Below, piece by piece: positions 12,577-25,689 of a DNA stretch of 64,000 nucleotides (position 1 is its first letter; every line of letters starts with the position of its first letter). The translations under genes were made by a program, and so were the position numbers. Source of the stretch: Paragorgia papillata (taxonomy: Eukaryota > Cnidaria > Anthozoa > Scleralcyonacea > Coralliidae); contig JAWNZC010000420.1 in assembly GCA_035771165.1 (NCBI GenBank), positions 248,001 to 312,000 on the forward strand, written 5' to 3'. Under the pieces are notes generated by a model. It searched no databases, was not told the DNA's origin, and saw only the letters and a program-made list of their open reading frames with translations.

Positions 12577-12754
12577 TGGGGCTGGACAGTTTTGGATGTT
12601 GTCTGTAGATGATCTGTTTTCAGGTGAAACGTATTTTATTCAAGTGGGTTCGGTAAATTACTTGACCTGTCCAATTTTTAAACGTTGACGTGGTTACCTC
12701 TGAACAGTATTTTGATGGTAGTTATTCCACAATGGTAGCATTTTTTCATTTTAG

Positions 12755-13241
12755 ATGGCTAAAAAAACTTGCCAAAAAGTATCTTTGGAACATTCTGCTC
12801 AAATAAGAGCTGCATACCAGCTGTCAAAAATTCGAGGGAAGACGCTTTTAAAAATGTTTCCCCAGTACTCTATAGCTGCAATTTATAAGCACGCCAAGAA
12901 GCCACTAAATGGTGAGCCTATTTTTGATAAGAGAAAGCAAAATAAAGGGAGACCAACAAAATTATCCCTTCAAGACAAGAGAAGTATGGTGCGCTCGGTA
13001 ACAAGTCTCCGAGAGAAGGCAGGTTCCTTTACGTCAAAGCGAATTCAGCTGGAAAGTGGCGTAAAGTATGTAACCAGTCGAACTATTCGTAATCACTTGA
13101 ATGAAGAGGGTTACTGGTATTTACAGACGAGAAAAAAAAGGTCTTCTCCATGCCAAAGATCTAAAATCTAGGGTCAAGTTTTGCAGGAAGGTTAGAAAGA
13201 AACAGTTACAAACATCAATTCCACAACTTTGCTTGTGTTAA
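12755..13241 (+). pseudogene. Tc1-like transposase, N-terminal part, frameshifted and truncated
   Basis: The first 138-codon frame (12755-13171) has the bipartite helix-turn-helix DNA-binding region of Tc1/Tc3-type transposases: an N-terminal basic helix region, then a GRPTKLS linker, then a second helix-turn-helix ending near NHLNEEGYW. Coding resemblance continues in another frame after an A-run at about 13133-13140 and is lost near 13240. No DDE catalytic domain follows. It is a relic. Confidence 0.75.
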
Positions 13242-13244
13242 TTC

Positions 13245-14470
13245 TTTTGAGATTTTAAACTTCAAATCTTGCGAGAAAGTAACATCTTTCACCCCTGGAC
13301 AGTCATACTTTATTTAAAGAGGATTACACTAAACAGCAATATTGCTGATAAACTTGTGGCCCTCATAAAAACACCAGACAAAATTACATAATTACTCACA
13401 AGTCAATACGCAATTCGAGAATACACAGAACACACAAATAAAATATGTGTTACACTATAGTCTAATAGGACATTTTAAAGTTATACTATCGTCCATCCGA
13501 TAATTGTTTGTTTCTTGCAAATTGTAAAAGAATGTTTTTGAAAACACTGGTTCTTCCATTTGTCTTAACTCTAATGGAAGAGAGTCCCTTTTCTTTAAAT
13601 CTGCAGTTTGGGCGTTTGGTCACTTTTTTCTTCATTGTTAACAGACGGGAGCAAGCCTTATCATGCTTCAAAATTATAAATCCATGGCAATCTGAAAGGA
13701 GTTCGGCATTTTCGTCATATTGCTATTGTGCGAGTATTAGTGTGTGTGAGAAGTTTTTTAACCAAATTTTAGAAAATACCAACCATAAATTATTTAACCT
13801 TATTTCAAAAGTAGAGTCAACATCTTATCCTAACTTGAGAAATGTCAAGAAAGTAGAAATTCCGAACTGACAGAACGGTTTAGAAACTCATTTTTAATTG
13901 CTAGTAGTCTCACGATGGATGCATATAAGCATATTCCAGTACTAGTCTAATACAAGTCTGATAAAATTGCATAATGTCTCTGTTTGGGACATTGGCTCAT
14001 TTTAATTAACTGAACCAAGAGATACAATCGTTTCGAGCATTTAGATACAATGTGGTGTCATGCACATCGCACGATATTTTTGCATTTTACATCGCTTTCT
14101 ATACTCTTACTAATTCGGCTTCGATAAAATAAAGGCACACACACACATTGTTAACAAAAACAGAAGAAAAAGTTTGATATATAATCATAATAATCCTCAA
14201 AAATCAATTCCGCCCTATGACTCCGACTTAGTAGACTTATTATTATTGACTGGTAACTGCCAGCTGGGTGTTGACAATTGTTCATATTATTGTCCGAGAT
14301 TGTGTATACTGTGATATAATAAGATGACGTAGATTATAGAACGCATTTTATACTATTAAGATTTAAGGGCTTTGAGTGGTAGATAGCATTAAAAGACATA
14401 TGTCCACCTGAACATTCGGTAGGGGATAGAGAAAAAAATCCTATCTGTGAATTTGACCATCTTCCAATAT
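13245..14470. other. intergenic, no gene recognised
   Basis: AT-rich sequence. The 120-codon open frame at 13508-13870 (+) and an antisense one have no recognisable features and are not called. Confidence 0.4.
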
Positions 14471-14479
14471 AATTGACAG

Positions 14480-14550
14480 ATTGCTGAAAGAATTAACCAA
14501 CTTCAACAAGAACTAGATGAGAAAGAAGAACCCGCACAGGAAGCTGAACA
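14480..14550 (+). CDS. possible host coiled-coil exon (first of two)
   Basis: A 71-base stretch bounded by an AG acceptor (14478-14479) and a GT donor (14551-14552). It is open in one frame and rich in Glu, Gln and Ala with heptad-like spacing (starting IAERINQLQQELDEKEE), as in a coiled coil. Its reading phase joins in frame to the next candidate exon at 14649. The rest of the gene was not found, and the product is not identified. Confidence 0.45.
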
Positions 14551-14648
14551 GTAAATTGTTGATTTCTTGTATTTTACATGTGGATAAAAATCATTGAACT
14601 TCACTAGCGCTTTGTTTGTCACTTGATATAACTTCGTGTTCTTTTTAG

Positions 14649-14727
14649 ATGTGCAGAAGCTTTGAAAGAAGAAGAACTGAACTTGGTTGGGGACAACATA
14701 AGAAGTCTCCATATTAGCGAAGATCAG
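14649..14727 (+). CDS. possible host coiled-coil exon (second of two)
   Basis: A 79-base stretch after a polypyrimidine tract and an AG acceptor (14647-14648), ending at a GT donor (14728-14729). It translates in the phase left by the upstream exon and continues the acidic helical pattern (EALKEEELNLVGDNIRSL). The intron between them would be 98 bases. No downstream exon was recognised. Confidence 0.45.
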
Positions 14728-14896
14728 GTACCAGTATTTGAAACATATCAAATATAACGTCGGCATTACGGGAAAATCCGGACCACCAATTATCACATTG
14801 CATAAATCTACCGGAAGTAGCGCTTGCCCATCAACATCAAGGACTTATACCACTCGAAACAAGGTTTCGTCAATTTCTGTAAGAAAGAAAATGTAT

Positions 14897-15294
14897 CTTC
14901 TCACACACTGCTGGGAGCTGCGGCAGCCAATCCGCCGCACGCCTGACATTTATTTAAACATTAACACAGCTAATCACACACAGCTCTGCGACCTAAAATA
15001 ACTAACATAATTTAACATATATCAAATACTGAGAAGTTCTGTAATATAAATGTCCACTACAACTAACATCCTAAAAGTCCTTAATTAACGGGTGGGTGGG
15101 TGGGCAATTTTAGTCAAGCTTGCGGAAGCAACAACAACATGTGCTGGCTTAACCTGCACCACCCGATACACACGATTCACAATCGGGCCCCCAGCCTTGT
15201 GTGAGAAAACATTTTCTGCTTCTTTCGTACCTCAGCCAGCAGAAAATAACACTTCTCACACACTGCTGGGAGCTGCTGCAGCCAATCCGCCGCA
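14897..15294. repeat. direct repeat pair near the recombinase relic
   Basis: The 43-base phrase starting CTTCTCACACACTGCTGGGAGC occurs at 14897-14939 and again at 15252-15294, differing by one or two bases. It lies just downstream of the 3' end of the minus-strand recombinase relic and may be part of that element's end structure. Confidence 0.6.
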
Positions 15295-16174
15295 ACAGAC
15301 AACGATAGAGCTATATGTAATAATGTTATGCACTCTGCATTGACTTAGTAACAAGCAATAGAGAGTTAACAGATTCATCAATATAGTTGTTGTTCTTGGC
15401 TCTGGAACTACGCCAACCCCCTTGTCTCTGAAGCAGTCGGTCAGGAATACCCATTGCCGCTTCTTAAACAACTGGTTAGCTCTACTGTACGACATCGGCT
15501 CCCTGCGGAGTTTGTGCCCACTCTTTGTATGCTGAATTCGTCGCCAGAGGGTGGTCTTTGGATCATGCATTCCTTGTGCCAGAAACTTTTCAACCACCGC
15601 TACTGGGCAAGGGGTTTTATCCGAACGAGCAATGAGCACTTGTGATCCTTCTCGAAAACTGGTCATTCTTTCTTTTAGAAAGGGAAATTGATAGATGGGT
15701 TGGTGCGAATACCAAATCTTCAGGAGTAATATGACTCAGGTCATCCCACCGTAGGAACCCATAGAAGCCCAGGGCAATGAATGCAGCTACTTGAAGGTAA
15801 CCAAACGGCCCGCCTGCCAAGCGCTGGATAATACTCTTAACATGGGAAGCTAATAGGGGTGTCTTTCTGGACTTCCGTTTGGCTAGGATTCTCCTAGCTG
15901 CCTCAGCAACCTGTTTGACGACCGCATGTTCGCTTGGCTTAGCATGACCATTCTTCAAGTGAACCCAATCAATTCCGTATATCGCTGAATTAATGCATGA
16001 AACTGAGCGTTCTTGTTGTATCAAGAAAACAATGTACAGAGCTAGAGTAATGTTACTTGCCGGTATAGGACAAATCCCATGAGAAGACGCCCACCGTTTC
16101 CAAGCTTTGTATGCATTGATATAGGCAGTTACAGTTCCTGGAGCTTTGTCCCGTATCAGTACGGCTGGCAGCAA
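15256..16174 (-). pseudogene. tyrosine recombinase relic (Crypton/DIRS/Ngaro-type)
   Basis: Reading leftward from 16174, 185 codons cover the N-terminal SAM-like core-binding domain and the start of the catalytic domain. FYGFLRWDDLSHI carries the first catalytic Arg typical of this family. The frame then changes at a T-run near 15650-15660 and coding resemblance continues (CPVAVVEKFL, then an SYSR segment) to about 15450. The HxxR box and the nucleophilic Tyr are not visible, so it is inactive. It is similar in kind to the recombinases of animal Crypton or DIRS-like elements. Confidence 0.7.
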
Positions 16175-16179
16175 ACTGG

Positions 16180-17000
16180 CTAGCTGTTTAAGTTCGGGAG
16201 CCTGAAACTGATCCAGCTTTCAATGTTTATATCGTTGGGACATTGTACTAAGAAATGACAAAATCACGGTTAATAATGCGAACACAACTGTCTCGCCATG
16301 TTAAAGTGACCGTGATAAAGAAACTTCCGGTGTAGACAAACTAAACGATTAACCCTCACGAATAACCTTTTCGGACTGCAATTTCGACGTGATTTCTTTC
16401 ATTTCTTGGCGTCTTTCTTAATTACGATAAAACTTTGAACACAATTGTTGCAATTAGTAAAGTATAGGAAAGCCATGCGCATAATAGTACTTTTTAATCA
16501 CTACACATATTGGTCAATCGTCTCTCTCAAGATAATAGTTAACTATTAAATACTCTTTCATTTAACAATGACGATTAACCTTTAAAATCTTGTGTCAAAC
16601 CTTTGTTTTAGCAATAAAATAGAGCTGAATATAGAAAATAAGTTCTACTTAACATTAACTTTAATATACACTAATGTTCATTGTACGGACCACTGGGTAA
16701 TGTTGAATTATCGGTGAAAGAAAGGGTTAACCGTCGGTAAATCCTTCACTACGCACACAGTCAGCGACGTCAAATTATTTATATCCCACTTATACTGTAG
16801 CTGCCAATTCAACACAAGGAGACCAACCATTTTTCAGTAATTCATTCGAACCATGGAGGGAATAAAATTTGCAAACATTAACGGATGTAAGTGACCCGAC
16901 GGCGAGAGAAGCTTTTTGTAATATTTAAAGCAAGAGTAGGAGTGTTTTATCATATTATAAACTACAACGACTACAAGTGCTTTAAATGGCTTCAAACACG
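16180..17000. other. intergenic, no gene recognised
   Basis: AT-rich. No motif-bearing frame is seen. Confidence 0.4.
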
Positions 17001-17007
17001 ATTACAA

Positions 17008-17264
17008 TACACCTATCACGAAATACACCTAATCCCGCAAAATGCCTGATTTTACCGCACTTCCGGTCTTGAACACGCGTTGTTTGCGGGAGATTTTTTG
17101 AAGTAGCGTTCTTCCTGACTCCCAAAACTGACATCTCTATAATTGCCAAGCTGCAAACTAAACAACTTGGGCTTTCATCCATGAAAATTCTGGAAAAAGC
17201 CACAACCGGAAGTGCGGTAAAATCAGGCATTTTGCGGGTTTAGGTGTATTTCGTGATAGGTGTA
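17008..17264. mobile_element. MITE with long terminal inverted repeats, TA-flanked
   Basis: TACACCTATCACGAAATACACCTAA and the following bases to about 17068 are matched in reverse complement at about 17205-17264. The element is about 257 bp and each end abuts TA, as expected for a Tc1/mariner-type target. The interior encodes nothing. Confidence 0.75.
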
Positions 17265-17280
17265 TAGATGCCGTCTCATT

Positions 17281-17320
17281 AGTATTCTTTATATAAAGAA
17301 TTATTTATATAAAGAATACT
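17281..17320. repeat. perfect 17-bp stem-loop
   Basis: AGTATTCTTTATATAAA (17281-17297) and its exact complement (17304-17320) are separated by six bases. It is AT-rich, with no gene directly attached. Confidence 0.85.
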
Positions 17321-17324
17321 AATT

Positions 17325-18325
17325 AGGATGAACTTTATATCAAGAATACCAATGAAGATGAGTTTTATCAGGTATAAAGTCACTTCACTATGGTTGACAT
17401 GATTTTTGAATTATTAATGAGTTTTGGAAGGGTTTATAAATTACACTATAACCACAGGGATTAAATGTGAGAGACTTCTGATGAAACTTTGGTATAGCAT
17501 GCATGTAAACAATACCTGTACATGGCACTTAGTCATCCAATGAAGCAGTTCGCCTACGTTGGGTTTGGTCAAGATGAAATCACTGTAAAGCTACTCGGCG
17601 CCATAAAACTGGACACCATGGACAAGAGGGAGCTTCCTGCTGAATTTGAGCCGAAACAAAATACATGTTATCTGACGAGAGAGATGACAAATGGTGACAT
17701 TATCTTGGCCCTTGAGGAAAATTTTTTTTTATTCAATGTACGAGCCTTCCACTCCAAATGGTTTCCTGCTCTCGCATTGTGTTTACATTCTTGAGAAGCT
17801 GTTGTAAGGTTGGTATGTGTAATAAAACAAATTCATGCAAGGATTAGACAATAAAAAAAAAATTCCTGCACAAGCAAATGAACAAGAAAAAAATTCGTGC
17901 AAGCTGAAAAAGTTGCCCCCCATCACTTTTCTAATGGTCCACCCCTTAGTTTTCACTAATAAAACCTTTGTTTGAATATTGTGTCGATTGATCGCAGACT
18001 GTTGTTCTGGCGCTTTCGGGGGGGGGGGGGGGGGAGCGGCTGAGCAGCAGTATCCTTCGCAGACTACATACGTGCAGATTTAAAACTTTTAAAATTTTGT
18101 TCAAACGTGGTTTCAGAATGTAGGATTTCTCCATTTCAGAGACACAAATTTCAAAAAATTTTGCCTGTGCGTGCATCGTCAAAAAAATCACTCTACGCCC
18201 TTGAGTATGAATATCCTAAAAATTCTAGCTCAGAAGTTGCTTTGGAAGGGTATGTTGACTTATTTGGAAATAAATTTGAAACACTGTAAAAGCTCGATTA
18301 AGCCCTTGGGGAAATGGGGTGGGTG
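17325..18325. other. intergenic, no gene recognised
   Basis: An open frame at 17522-17794 (+) of 90 codons begins with a good ATG context, but I recognise no family and see no splice context. A G-run lies at 18018-18034. Confidence 0.4.
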
Positions 18326-18330
18326 TTATT

Positions 18331-18464
18331 AAGGCTATGTGCACACGGTAACTTTTCCGAGCGTTTTCGTATTGTTTACTGTTCTCAAGGGAATCGAGAA
18401 CAATCAGTTCATTACTTAAAACAATACGAAAACGCTCGGAAACGTTACCGTGTGCACATATCCT
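18331..18464. mobile_element. palindromic MITE (TATGTGCACACGGTAAC family)
   Basis: The arms 18331-18374 and about 18419-18464 are reverse complements and include CCGAGCGTTTTCGTATTGTTT. A related copy lies at about 46427-46560. It encodes nothing. Confidence 0.75.
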
Positions 18465-18469
18465 TAGTC

Positions 18470-21425
18470 TCAGGATCCAGAGACAGAGTTGGAAAAAGTA
18501 TTCAACCTTCCTCCGGATGGGTTTTTAAGTTTAGATAACCTTCCTCAAAATATATAGCGAGAATTTTGTGTTTTGCAACGTTCATAAATACTGCGTGACT
18601 TTTACAGTACCTTGGTTTTGTAGGTTTTCCTAGTTAAGTTTTGGCATACTACAATAGCTACTAATAACTGACCGCTGCTGACTGTCAATTGTAACTTTCT
18701 CAGATTACCGAATGTGTTGTTTCACGTGTTTTCACTTCAAACCTTCCTCACTAAAGTAAAACCTTCCTCCGGATGGTACCCGCATACCCGCAGCTTTTTT
18801 CCAACTCTGTCCAGAGAGATGGGGGTTAATAAGGGTGAAGGGGGTTATTAAAAAAAATCAGTGAAAGCCTGAAACATAAGAACAGGTAGTTTGAAATATT
18901 TTTTTGAAATGCTGACTTTAATAAACAAATAAATGTGGGATTTATAGTACTGCCAAATCCCACTTTTTCAGTTTGGAACATACACGCCATGGTCTCACGC
19001 TGACTTGTACATTATTTTAATACCAGAGTAAATAGAATGTTCTCTACATATTTTGCTCGAAAATTGTTGAAATTTTAATAACAACTTGAAAAATGTGTGA
19101 TGTTTCTTTTTGCCTTGGTTGGCGATTATTTAGAAAACATGACGCGACGTCAAAGACGACGTGAAAATGACGTAATACACCTTGCGTTTACTTCCGTAAT
19201 ACACCTTTGCGTTTACTTTATCTTGTATCTTTGACGCCTGCATTCCTTTATTGTTTTCAATCAGTTGTCCAGATATGTGCAAGAAAACGTGTCATAATAA
19301 TGTATATTTTGTTGTTTTGAAGTAGTTGATTTCTCGATCATGCATTATTCTATAATAGACCGCGGGCTATTCTTAGTTTTTCTTCATTTCAGACACATGC
19401 TATTAAAATTTAAGTTCCTGCTTTTAAAATGTGTCTTTTGGGGAAAAATAGTAGCGGTACTATTTTTGTACTTGTTGTTTTATGGCGACGAAAGTATTTG
19501 CCAAAAATCAACACGTCCGAAATTAGGCGAAATACAAGAACAGCAACCTTGTCAATCAAAAAATATATTTAACTCGAATTATTAAACAATACATAGGTAA
19601 CAAAATACAATGATTTTTGTGGCGCATGCTCTTTTATTTTTTTCAAAAACAAGCAGAAATCTGTGACGTTCTAGAAAGGACGTGAAAACCGCCAGAATGA
19701 CCTAAACACAAGGTGAACGACGGACTAAACTGGAAATAAAATTCGTCTTACCACGCCATTTTCATTTGTCTTTGATGCCCTTCGATTTCCAATAAATCGT
19801 GGGCGTCTGAAACATAAAAGCGACCATCTTGGAATTCCTTTGCAATTGCACTCGCGGCTTTGGTGAGTTTCACCGCAGTTTCCTCTCTTCCAGAGGGGAT
19901 TAGAAGTTTGTTTTTGTCCAGGGGGCTGAACGGGACCTTTTTAAGAATTTCCCTGTGGGGGGCGTTTACAAAAAGGGACTATTCTAGGGGGGTCCGGGCG
20001 GGCATGCCCCCCGGAAATTTTTGAAATTTAGAGTCTTGGAAATGTCATTTCCTGCATTGTGAGGGATGATTTTTAAAAACACTGAAGGTTATGAAATGTC
20101 ATAAAAACTAGTTAAAATACAACACATTTCAACAATTTTTCGATGTTGTGTTTACTGGGTTGACTTATCACTGTTTTGGGGTGCTTTTGGCTGACAGGAA
20201 TGAGTCTGTAACAGTTACTTTAGCCTAACATTGTGATTTGTACTTGTTTTGTTTTGTTTTACATTGATATGTACAGTTTTGAGTAGAATTAAAATATACT
20301 ACTCTTATGCATCTTATGCATCTTTACTCTTGCAATATATTAAATATGTTGTTGGTTGCAGTGAATGTATGCCATTGCACAAGCTATTAGATTTAGTGTA
20401 ATTTACACTAATAGATTTATGTTATCATTTAATAAAGAAGGTGTAAAGACCATTATCAACATCATTTTGACTTATGGTTTTCAGTATCGAGAAGGTATTT
20501 GACTTGTAGTTTTCACCATGAATGCACGAATTTTTTTTCTCAAACTTTTTTTGTGTATGAATTTTTGTTACATAGTACAGTATTATAAAAGTTTAGTATA
20601 TTAAAACAAATTAAATAGCGGTGTAATGGCATTTCTAGCTGGAAAACTGCCTGTTCGGAAAACTATAAAGCCATTTCTCTCTGAAAATGACACACCTGGA
20701 AATGCTATCCAAAAATGTTAACTAGGGATGTTGACCTACATCATCATGAAATTAGCCTTGGTCCCCCAACGTCGTACTAATCGATCAATTTGTGGATGCT
20801 GGCTGATATGGACAAAGGACAAACAATTACTTTTATTTAGGTCTGTTAATTAACATTCAAAGCGTCTCTCGAGACAGATAATATATGAAAATTATTCAAA
20901 AAATAGGTAAATATAGGTGCGGTCAACTGACCTTTTAGTTAAAGATAATAATTATTCTTGAAAGTAAAAGCATTAGGTAGAGTTAGGTTAATAATTCGTA
21001 AACCGCGTTAAGAGAGTTCACGAATAAAGTTTTGAAACGAAAGTCTAATGCTGTTTGCTACACTGGCTCATACAGTGTACACCAAAAACATAATTAGATT
21101 ACGGTATAGCTAATTAACTGCCTTTTGTCTGAAAAATATTGCAAAGTTTACATGTAAATTTCCGCTTTTAACAATTATATCACAAATGATAACGAAGTAA
21201 AGGCTTGCTTATGTACAAAGAGGTTTACACTCTTAAGATTAAAGAATCGTGCAACGAAAAATTCAGTTCGAAATCAATTCTTGTATTTGAATATAGTCTA
21301 ATAAAATTGCTAAAGTTTTGCTTTTAAAACTCATTTGTATCTCACTCACGTTCTTGAAAAATTAAAATTTGTTTGATATCAAGTATAATGTGATACTTGT
21401 GACGTCACATTGAATAACGACTTAT
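18470..21425. other. long intergenic stretch, no gene recognised
   Basis: AT-rich non-coding DNA with small G-rich patches (19975-20020) typical of transposon ends. Open frames such as 19340-19585 show no motif. Confidence 0.45.
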
Positions 21426-21431
21426 TGAGGC

Positions 21432-21531
21432 CCCGTTTACACTAGAGCAAAGGTATCCAGATTCACATTTCATCCTCATGGGAATAAATAAACAATGTGA
21501 ATCCGGATACTTTTGCTCTAGTGTAAACGGG
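21432..21531. mobile_element. 100-bp palindromic MITE
   Basis: CCCGTTTACACTAGAGCAAA and the following bases fold onto their complement ending GTGTAAACGGG. The arms are about 40 bp with a short loop. Such near-perfect short palindromes are typical of non-autonomous DNA transposons. Confidence 0.75.
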
Positions 21532-21594
21532 ATCTGAAAGAGCTGCCGATATATATTTACAGATATTTTAAAAAGTGCTTATGACACGAAAATT

Positions 21595-21985
21595 AAGTCA
21601 GTCTTATTTGTACGAACACTAAAAATGGTTAAAGTAACATCTTTTGCAGTTTTTGGTTTCCTTACTTCGTTCTTGAGATATTTCAGGTTGTTTGATATGC
21701 AAATTAAACATTTTGACGTCACATGTGCACGAGTTATCGAAGAAAGTTATATATCTTTGCTGTTATCATATATAATCACTTAAAAATTCTACATGTTTGG
21801 TATTGTGGTAGAAACACACGCACACATTTCCTTCGAATTAATTTAGTTTGATAATAGCAAAGATATAGAACATTCTCCAATAACTCATTACGAACAGGTG
21901 ATGTCAAAATGTTTAATTTTAAAAACAAACTGAAATATCTCAAAAACGAAGCAAGGAACAAATGATGTTACTTTGTCATTTTAAG
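21595..21985. repeat. imperfect inverted repeat, about 390 bp
   Basis: The segment around TACTTCGTTCTTGAGATATTTCAG (about 21662-21690) and the following AATTAAACATTTTGACGTCAC is matched in reverse at about 21899-21965. The outermost match pairs AAGTAACATC near 21634 with GATGTTACTT near 21964. It is probably a diverged MITE. Confidence 0.6.
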
Positions 21986-22060
21986 CACTTTTACTAAAAG
22001 CAAAGGTATACAAGTTTTTCATAAAATCATTATGCAATGTGAAGAAAACATTTACATATT

Positions 22061-25000
22061 CAGTGGCGTAGCTAGAGGGGGGGCAGGGGGGGCGCTCGCC
22101 CCCCCAAACGACTTCGCAGGGACGTTTGTCGGAAAATCCTTGTTGTCCGTTGGAAAATTTGAGTGGTTGGGACTTGGGAAAGTTGTTGATCGTAACAAAT
22201 AGTTTTGCCGTGTTGACATATATTAGAGCATATGATACATAAATGATAAAATGTCGGATCTTGTGACTTGTTATAAAGCTGCGAAAAAACAGTTTCCGTT
22301 CAACAACAAGGGAATTAGTTCTCGTTGTATTATCTTATCTTATCTTTACATGCATGAGCCTTACACAAAACTTAACAGTGGAAAAAGTTTCAGTTATTAA
22401 TCATACCATACCGATTGGGGCCTTGGGGCAATGAGGCCATGTGGTTCAATTTCAATGAATTAATATATCTGTAAAATGCGCGGTATTGTTGTAAATTTTA
22501 ATTCATCATAATTATTCATTGTATACAGCAAATCAGCAATCGTATTCGTGCCAATCGATACTCGCCATTCATCTCAGTCAGAAATCAGAATGTTTAGTAA
22601 AAAAGCCAAACGCCAAAAGGTTAGAATGCTGCGTATGCGGTGTAACCTTTGACAGTGACTATAAAAAAAAACACAATGAGAAATACCACAGTGAAATGAT
22701 AGCCGCTCATAGGCATATTCCGTACAGGGTGGCTGGGGGCGCCAGAAAATCCATTTGCGTTCGCACGGAAAACAAAGTCAAGCGCTACTTCAACATCCAC
22801 AACGTCTTCCTTGAACCAAGTCCTGCCCGTTCTGGATAACTCCACGATAACAGCAACTTCCCAAACCATTGAAGACAATTCATCAGAATGTACCACAAGC
22901 CACTCTTCAGCAGCTCCTAGCACGTGTGAGTTAGCGAATCAACCCGACGCTCCTACTGCAGAGCCAAGAGAAGAGGAGGAAAGCGACGATAGTGGTGGAG
23001 GCGAAGGCGAAGGTTATGCAATCTTCCGTTCGAACATCATGAAGGCCCTGAAAGTGAAATTAAGGTGTGGATCAGGTCACTAGGGAACTTCCCTACAGAT
23101 CCTGCAAACTTTCGAAACATTCAAATAAACGCTGAGGTTCGAGCTGAAATTGTGCGGTACGGCCCTTCTAAGTCTGAAAACGTTTGTATTTCCTAAGGAT
23201 ACGAATGATCGAAGCTTTCAGCAGTCCTGGTATACGAAAAACCACGTCCCTCGCGATTGGTTGGTGTATTCCATTAAGGAAGATGCAATGTTTTGTTTTT
23301 GTTGTTGGCTTTTCCCCTGCAAGTCATATCAAGGCTACGAGAATAACTGGAGTGAAGTCGGGGTGAAGAATTTCAAAAAGGGATTAGAGAAAGTCGTCAA
23401 CCACGAAAATTCCAAGCTCCACTGCATCAGCTTTGCACGCTGGAAATCGTTCCAGACTCGACTATATACTGGGAAAACAATTGATGCCCAACTTCCAGAG
23501 CAACTAAATAAAGAAAAGGAGAAAACACTGCAAGTTCTTGACCGCATTTTTTCTGCCACACTATTTTTGGCTCTTCAAGGAATATCGTTTCGTGGTCATC
23601 GGTTCGAAAATCGAGAAGATCTCATGACCGAATTTGGAAATAGTGGCAATTACCTGGAGCTGCTCAAATTGATAGCCAAACACGAGCCTGTTATGTCCTC
23701 CCATCTGGCTAGCAAGAAATCAAGAGCCAAGTACACCTCTCCACAGATTCAAAATGAAATAATAGATGCCATTGCCACAGTCATCAGAGAAAGAATTATT
23801 TCAGAAGTACTTGCTGCCAAGTATTTTTGTGTAATTCTTGATACTACTCCTGATATTAGTCACATCGACCAGTTAGCTTTTTCCCTGAGATATGTATTGG
23901 AAGGAAAACCTGTTGAGCGTTTTCTTTGTTTTGACGAAATGGAAGGATCAAAGGCTGTAGATTTTCTGCATAAATTGCTCCAGCTTTTAGCCCAATTTAA
24001 CCTTGATTCTAAGTTTATTAGAGGTCAAGCAATGGATGACTGTTCAACAATGTCTGGCATTCGCGGAGGATTACAAGCTTTGGTTCGCGAAGTTACTCCA
24101 TCTGCACTATATGTACACTGCATGGCGCATCGGTTAAATCTTACGCTAGTGAAGACGGCAACGAGCTGTGTACCTGCAAAGTCTTTCTTCGGACTGCTTG
24201 AAAGTCTTTACAGTTTTTTCGTTGCCAGTCCAAGGAGAACTGCACAGCTGCACAAATCTCAAGGACGGGCACAACGACGATCTGAGATGCCAAAGTCTCT
24301 TTCAGACACGCGGTGGGCAGCAAGAGCAAATTCTGTAGAACATGTGAGGGACAACTTTGATTGTTATCTCGATGCTCTAGAAGTACTAATGGCACAAAAC
24401 CAACTTGACACACGTGGTCTCGCTGATGCGCATGGTCTGATAAATGGACTCAGAAGCTTTGAATTTGTTTTCATGCTCTATTTTTGGTTTGAGATCCTGG
24501 TGATAACGAAAGCCGCAACAGACAAAGTTCAAGGCCCCTTCATGAACATTGGTGTATCGTGCCAATTGATTGAAGCATGCATTCAGCAATTTTCGAGCAT
24601 GCGAGCTAATGACGACCACTTTGAAGATACCATCGCAAAAGCAACGGCCCGTTCCAATGGTCTTGACTTTCCAACGGAGTTTAAAAGCAGAAGACGCCGA
24701 CGAAGGAGAGCATTTCCTGACGAAGCTTGTGAAACCGATGCTGATAATCCTGCCGTGGATGCGAAAGATAGTTTTAAAATCGACGTCTATAATGTTGTTT
24801 TAGACACTATCATCACAGACCTCAAGACACGTTTCAACGATACAACAGTTGGCATTCTTAAGGCCTTTTGTTGTATTTCACCAGTTACGTTCCTTAGCCA
24901 GAACGAATCAGACGTCCCTGCCGAATCAAGTTTACAGCAACTGAGCATTTTATGCCAATTTTACTCTGACGACCTTTCTTCGAGTGAAATGGTGGTTCTT

Positions 25001-25684
25001 GAGTACAAGAACGTGCATGCTCTTCTCAATGCCTGGGAGTTTGGAGAAGGCGAAGCTGTTCCAAGGGATGCTGAAGACCTTTTATTTTTAATGAAGCACA
25101 ACTTGACGGCTCAATTTGAGAATATTGTAACGCTTTTGAAACTCTGCCTCACCTTACCCGTTTCATCAGCACACGATGAAAGAGCGTTCAGCTGCTTGAA
25201 GCGTGTTAAGACGTACTTGAGAAGCACGATGTCCGAAAAGCGACTCTCAAACCTCGCATGCATCTCAATAAATCGCGAACTTGTTTCATCAATTTCTGTT
25301 AGAGAACTTCAAAAACCATTTTTAAATTCGAAAACCAGAAGACTATTTCAATGACTTAGGTGGACAAATTGTATCTCTCTAGTACTCTACAGTCATATGT
25401 ATGCATGCACTACAGATACAATTCTACATGATTGTAGAATTTAAAATAGAAAATTTGTAAATGCGTTTGCTAATTCAGTATATAGGTACTGTACTACTAA
25501 TAGGTAAAAAAGTACGACTAATTTCTTAATGAATGGATGAATGAAACGTGTTTATGGCAACGCCTGGATTTGACAACAACCATATGACCACGCCCAATTT
25601 TTACCACGCCCATTATGACCACACCCATTTGCCGGAAAATTTGGATGCCTGCCCCCCCACTAAAAAAAACTAGCTACGCCACTG
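22061..25684 (+). mobile_element. hAT transposon (ZMYM1-like transposase), decayed
   Basis: It is bounded by CAGTGGCGTAGCTAG (22061-22075) and its complement CTAGCTACGCCACTG (25670-25684), the terminal inverted repeats of many animal hAT elements. Long GGGG/CCCC patches sit just inside both ends. The flanking 8 bases differ (TACATATT against AGCGTTGG), so the target duplication has been lost or mutated. The transposase relic fills the interior. Confidence 0.85.
22519..25354 (+). pseudogene. hAT transposase, zinc finger MYM-type 1-like, several frame breaks
   Basis: The N-terminal part (22519-22839) carries a C2H2-like finger (CCVCGVTF with a downstream HNEKYH). A low-complexity acidic linker follows in other frames, with breaks near 22830, 23035 and 23190. 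The main body (about 23150-25354, up to 734 codons) has the TTF-type zinc-binding segment (FCFCCWLFPC), the DUF4371-like RNase H region and the C-terminal hATC dimerisation region (LPVSSAHDERAFSCLKRVK). Introns could account for some breaks, but no convincing splice sites were seen, so I treat it as a pseudogene. Confidence 0.85.
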
Positions 25685-25689
25685 AGCGT

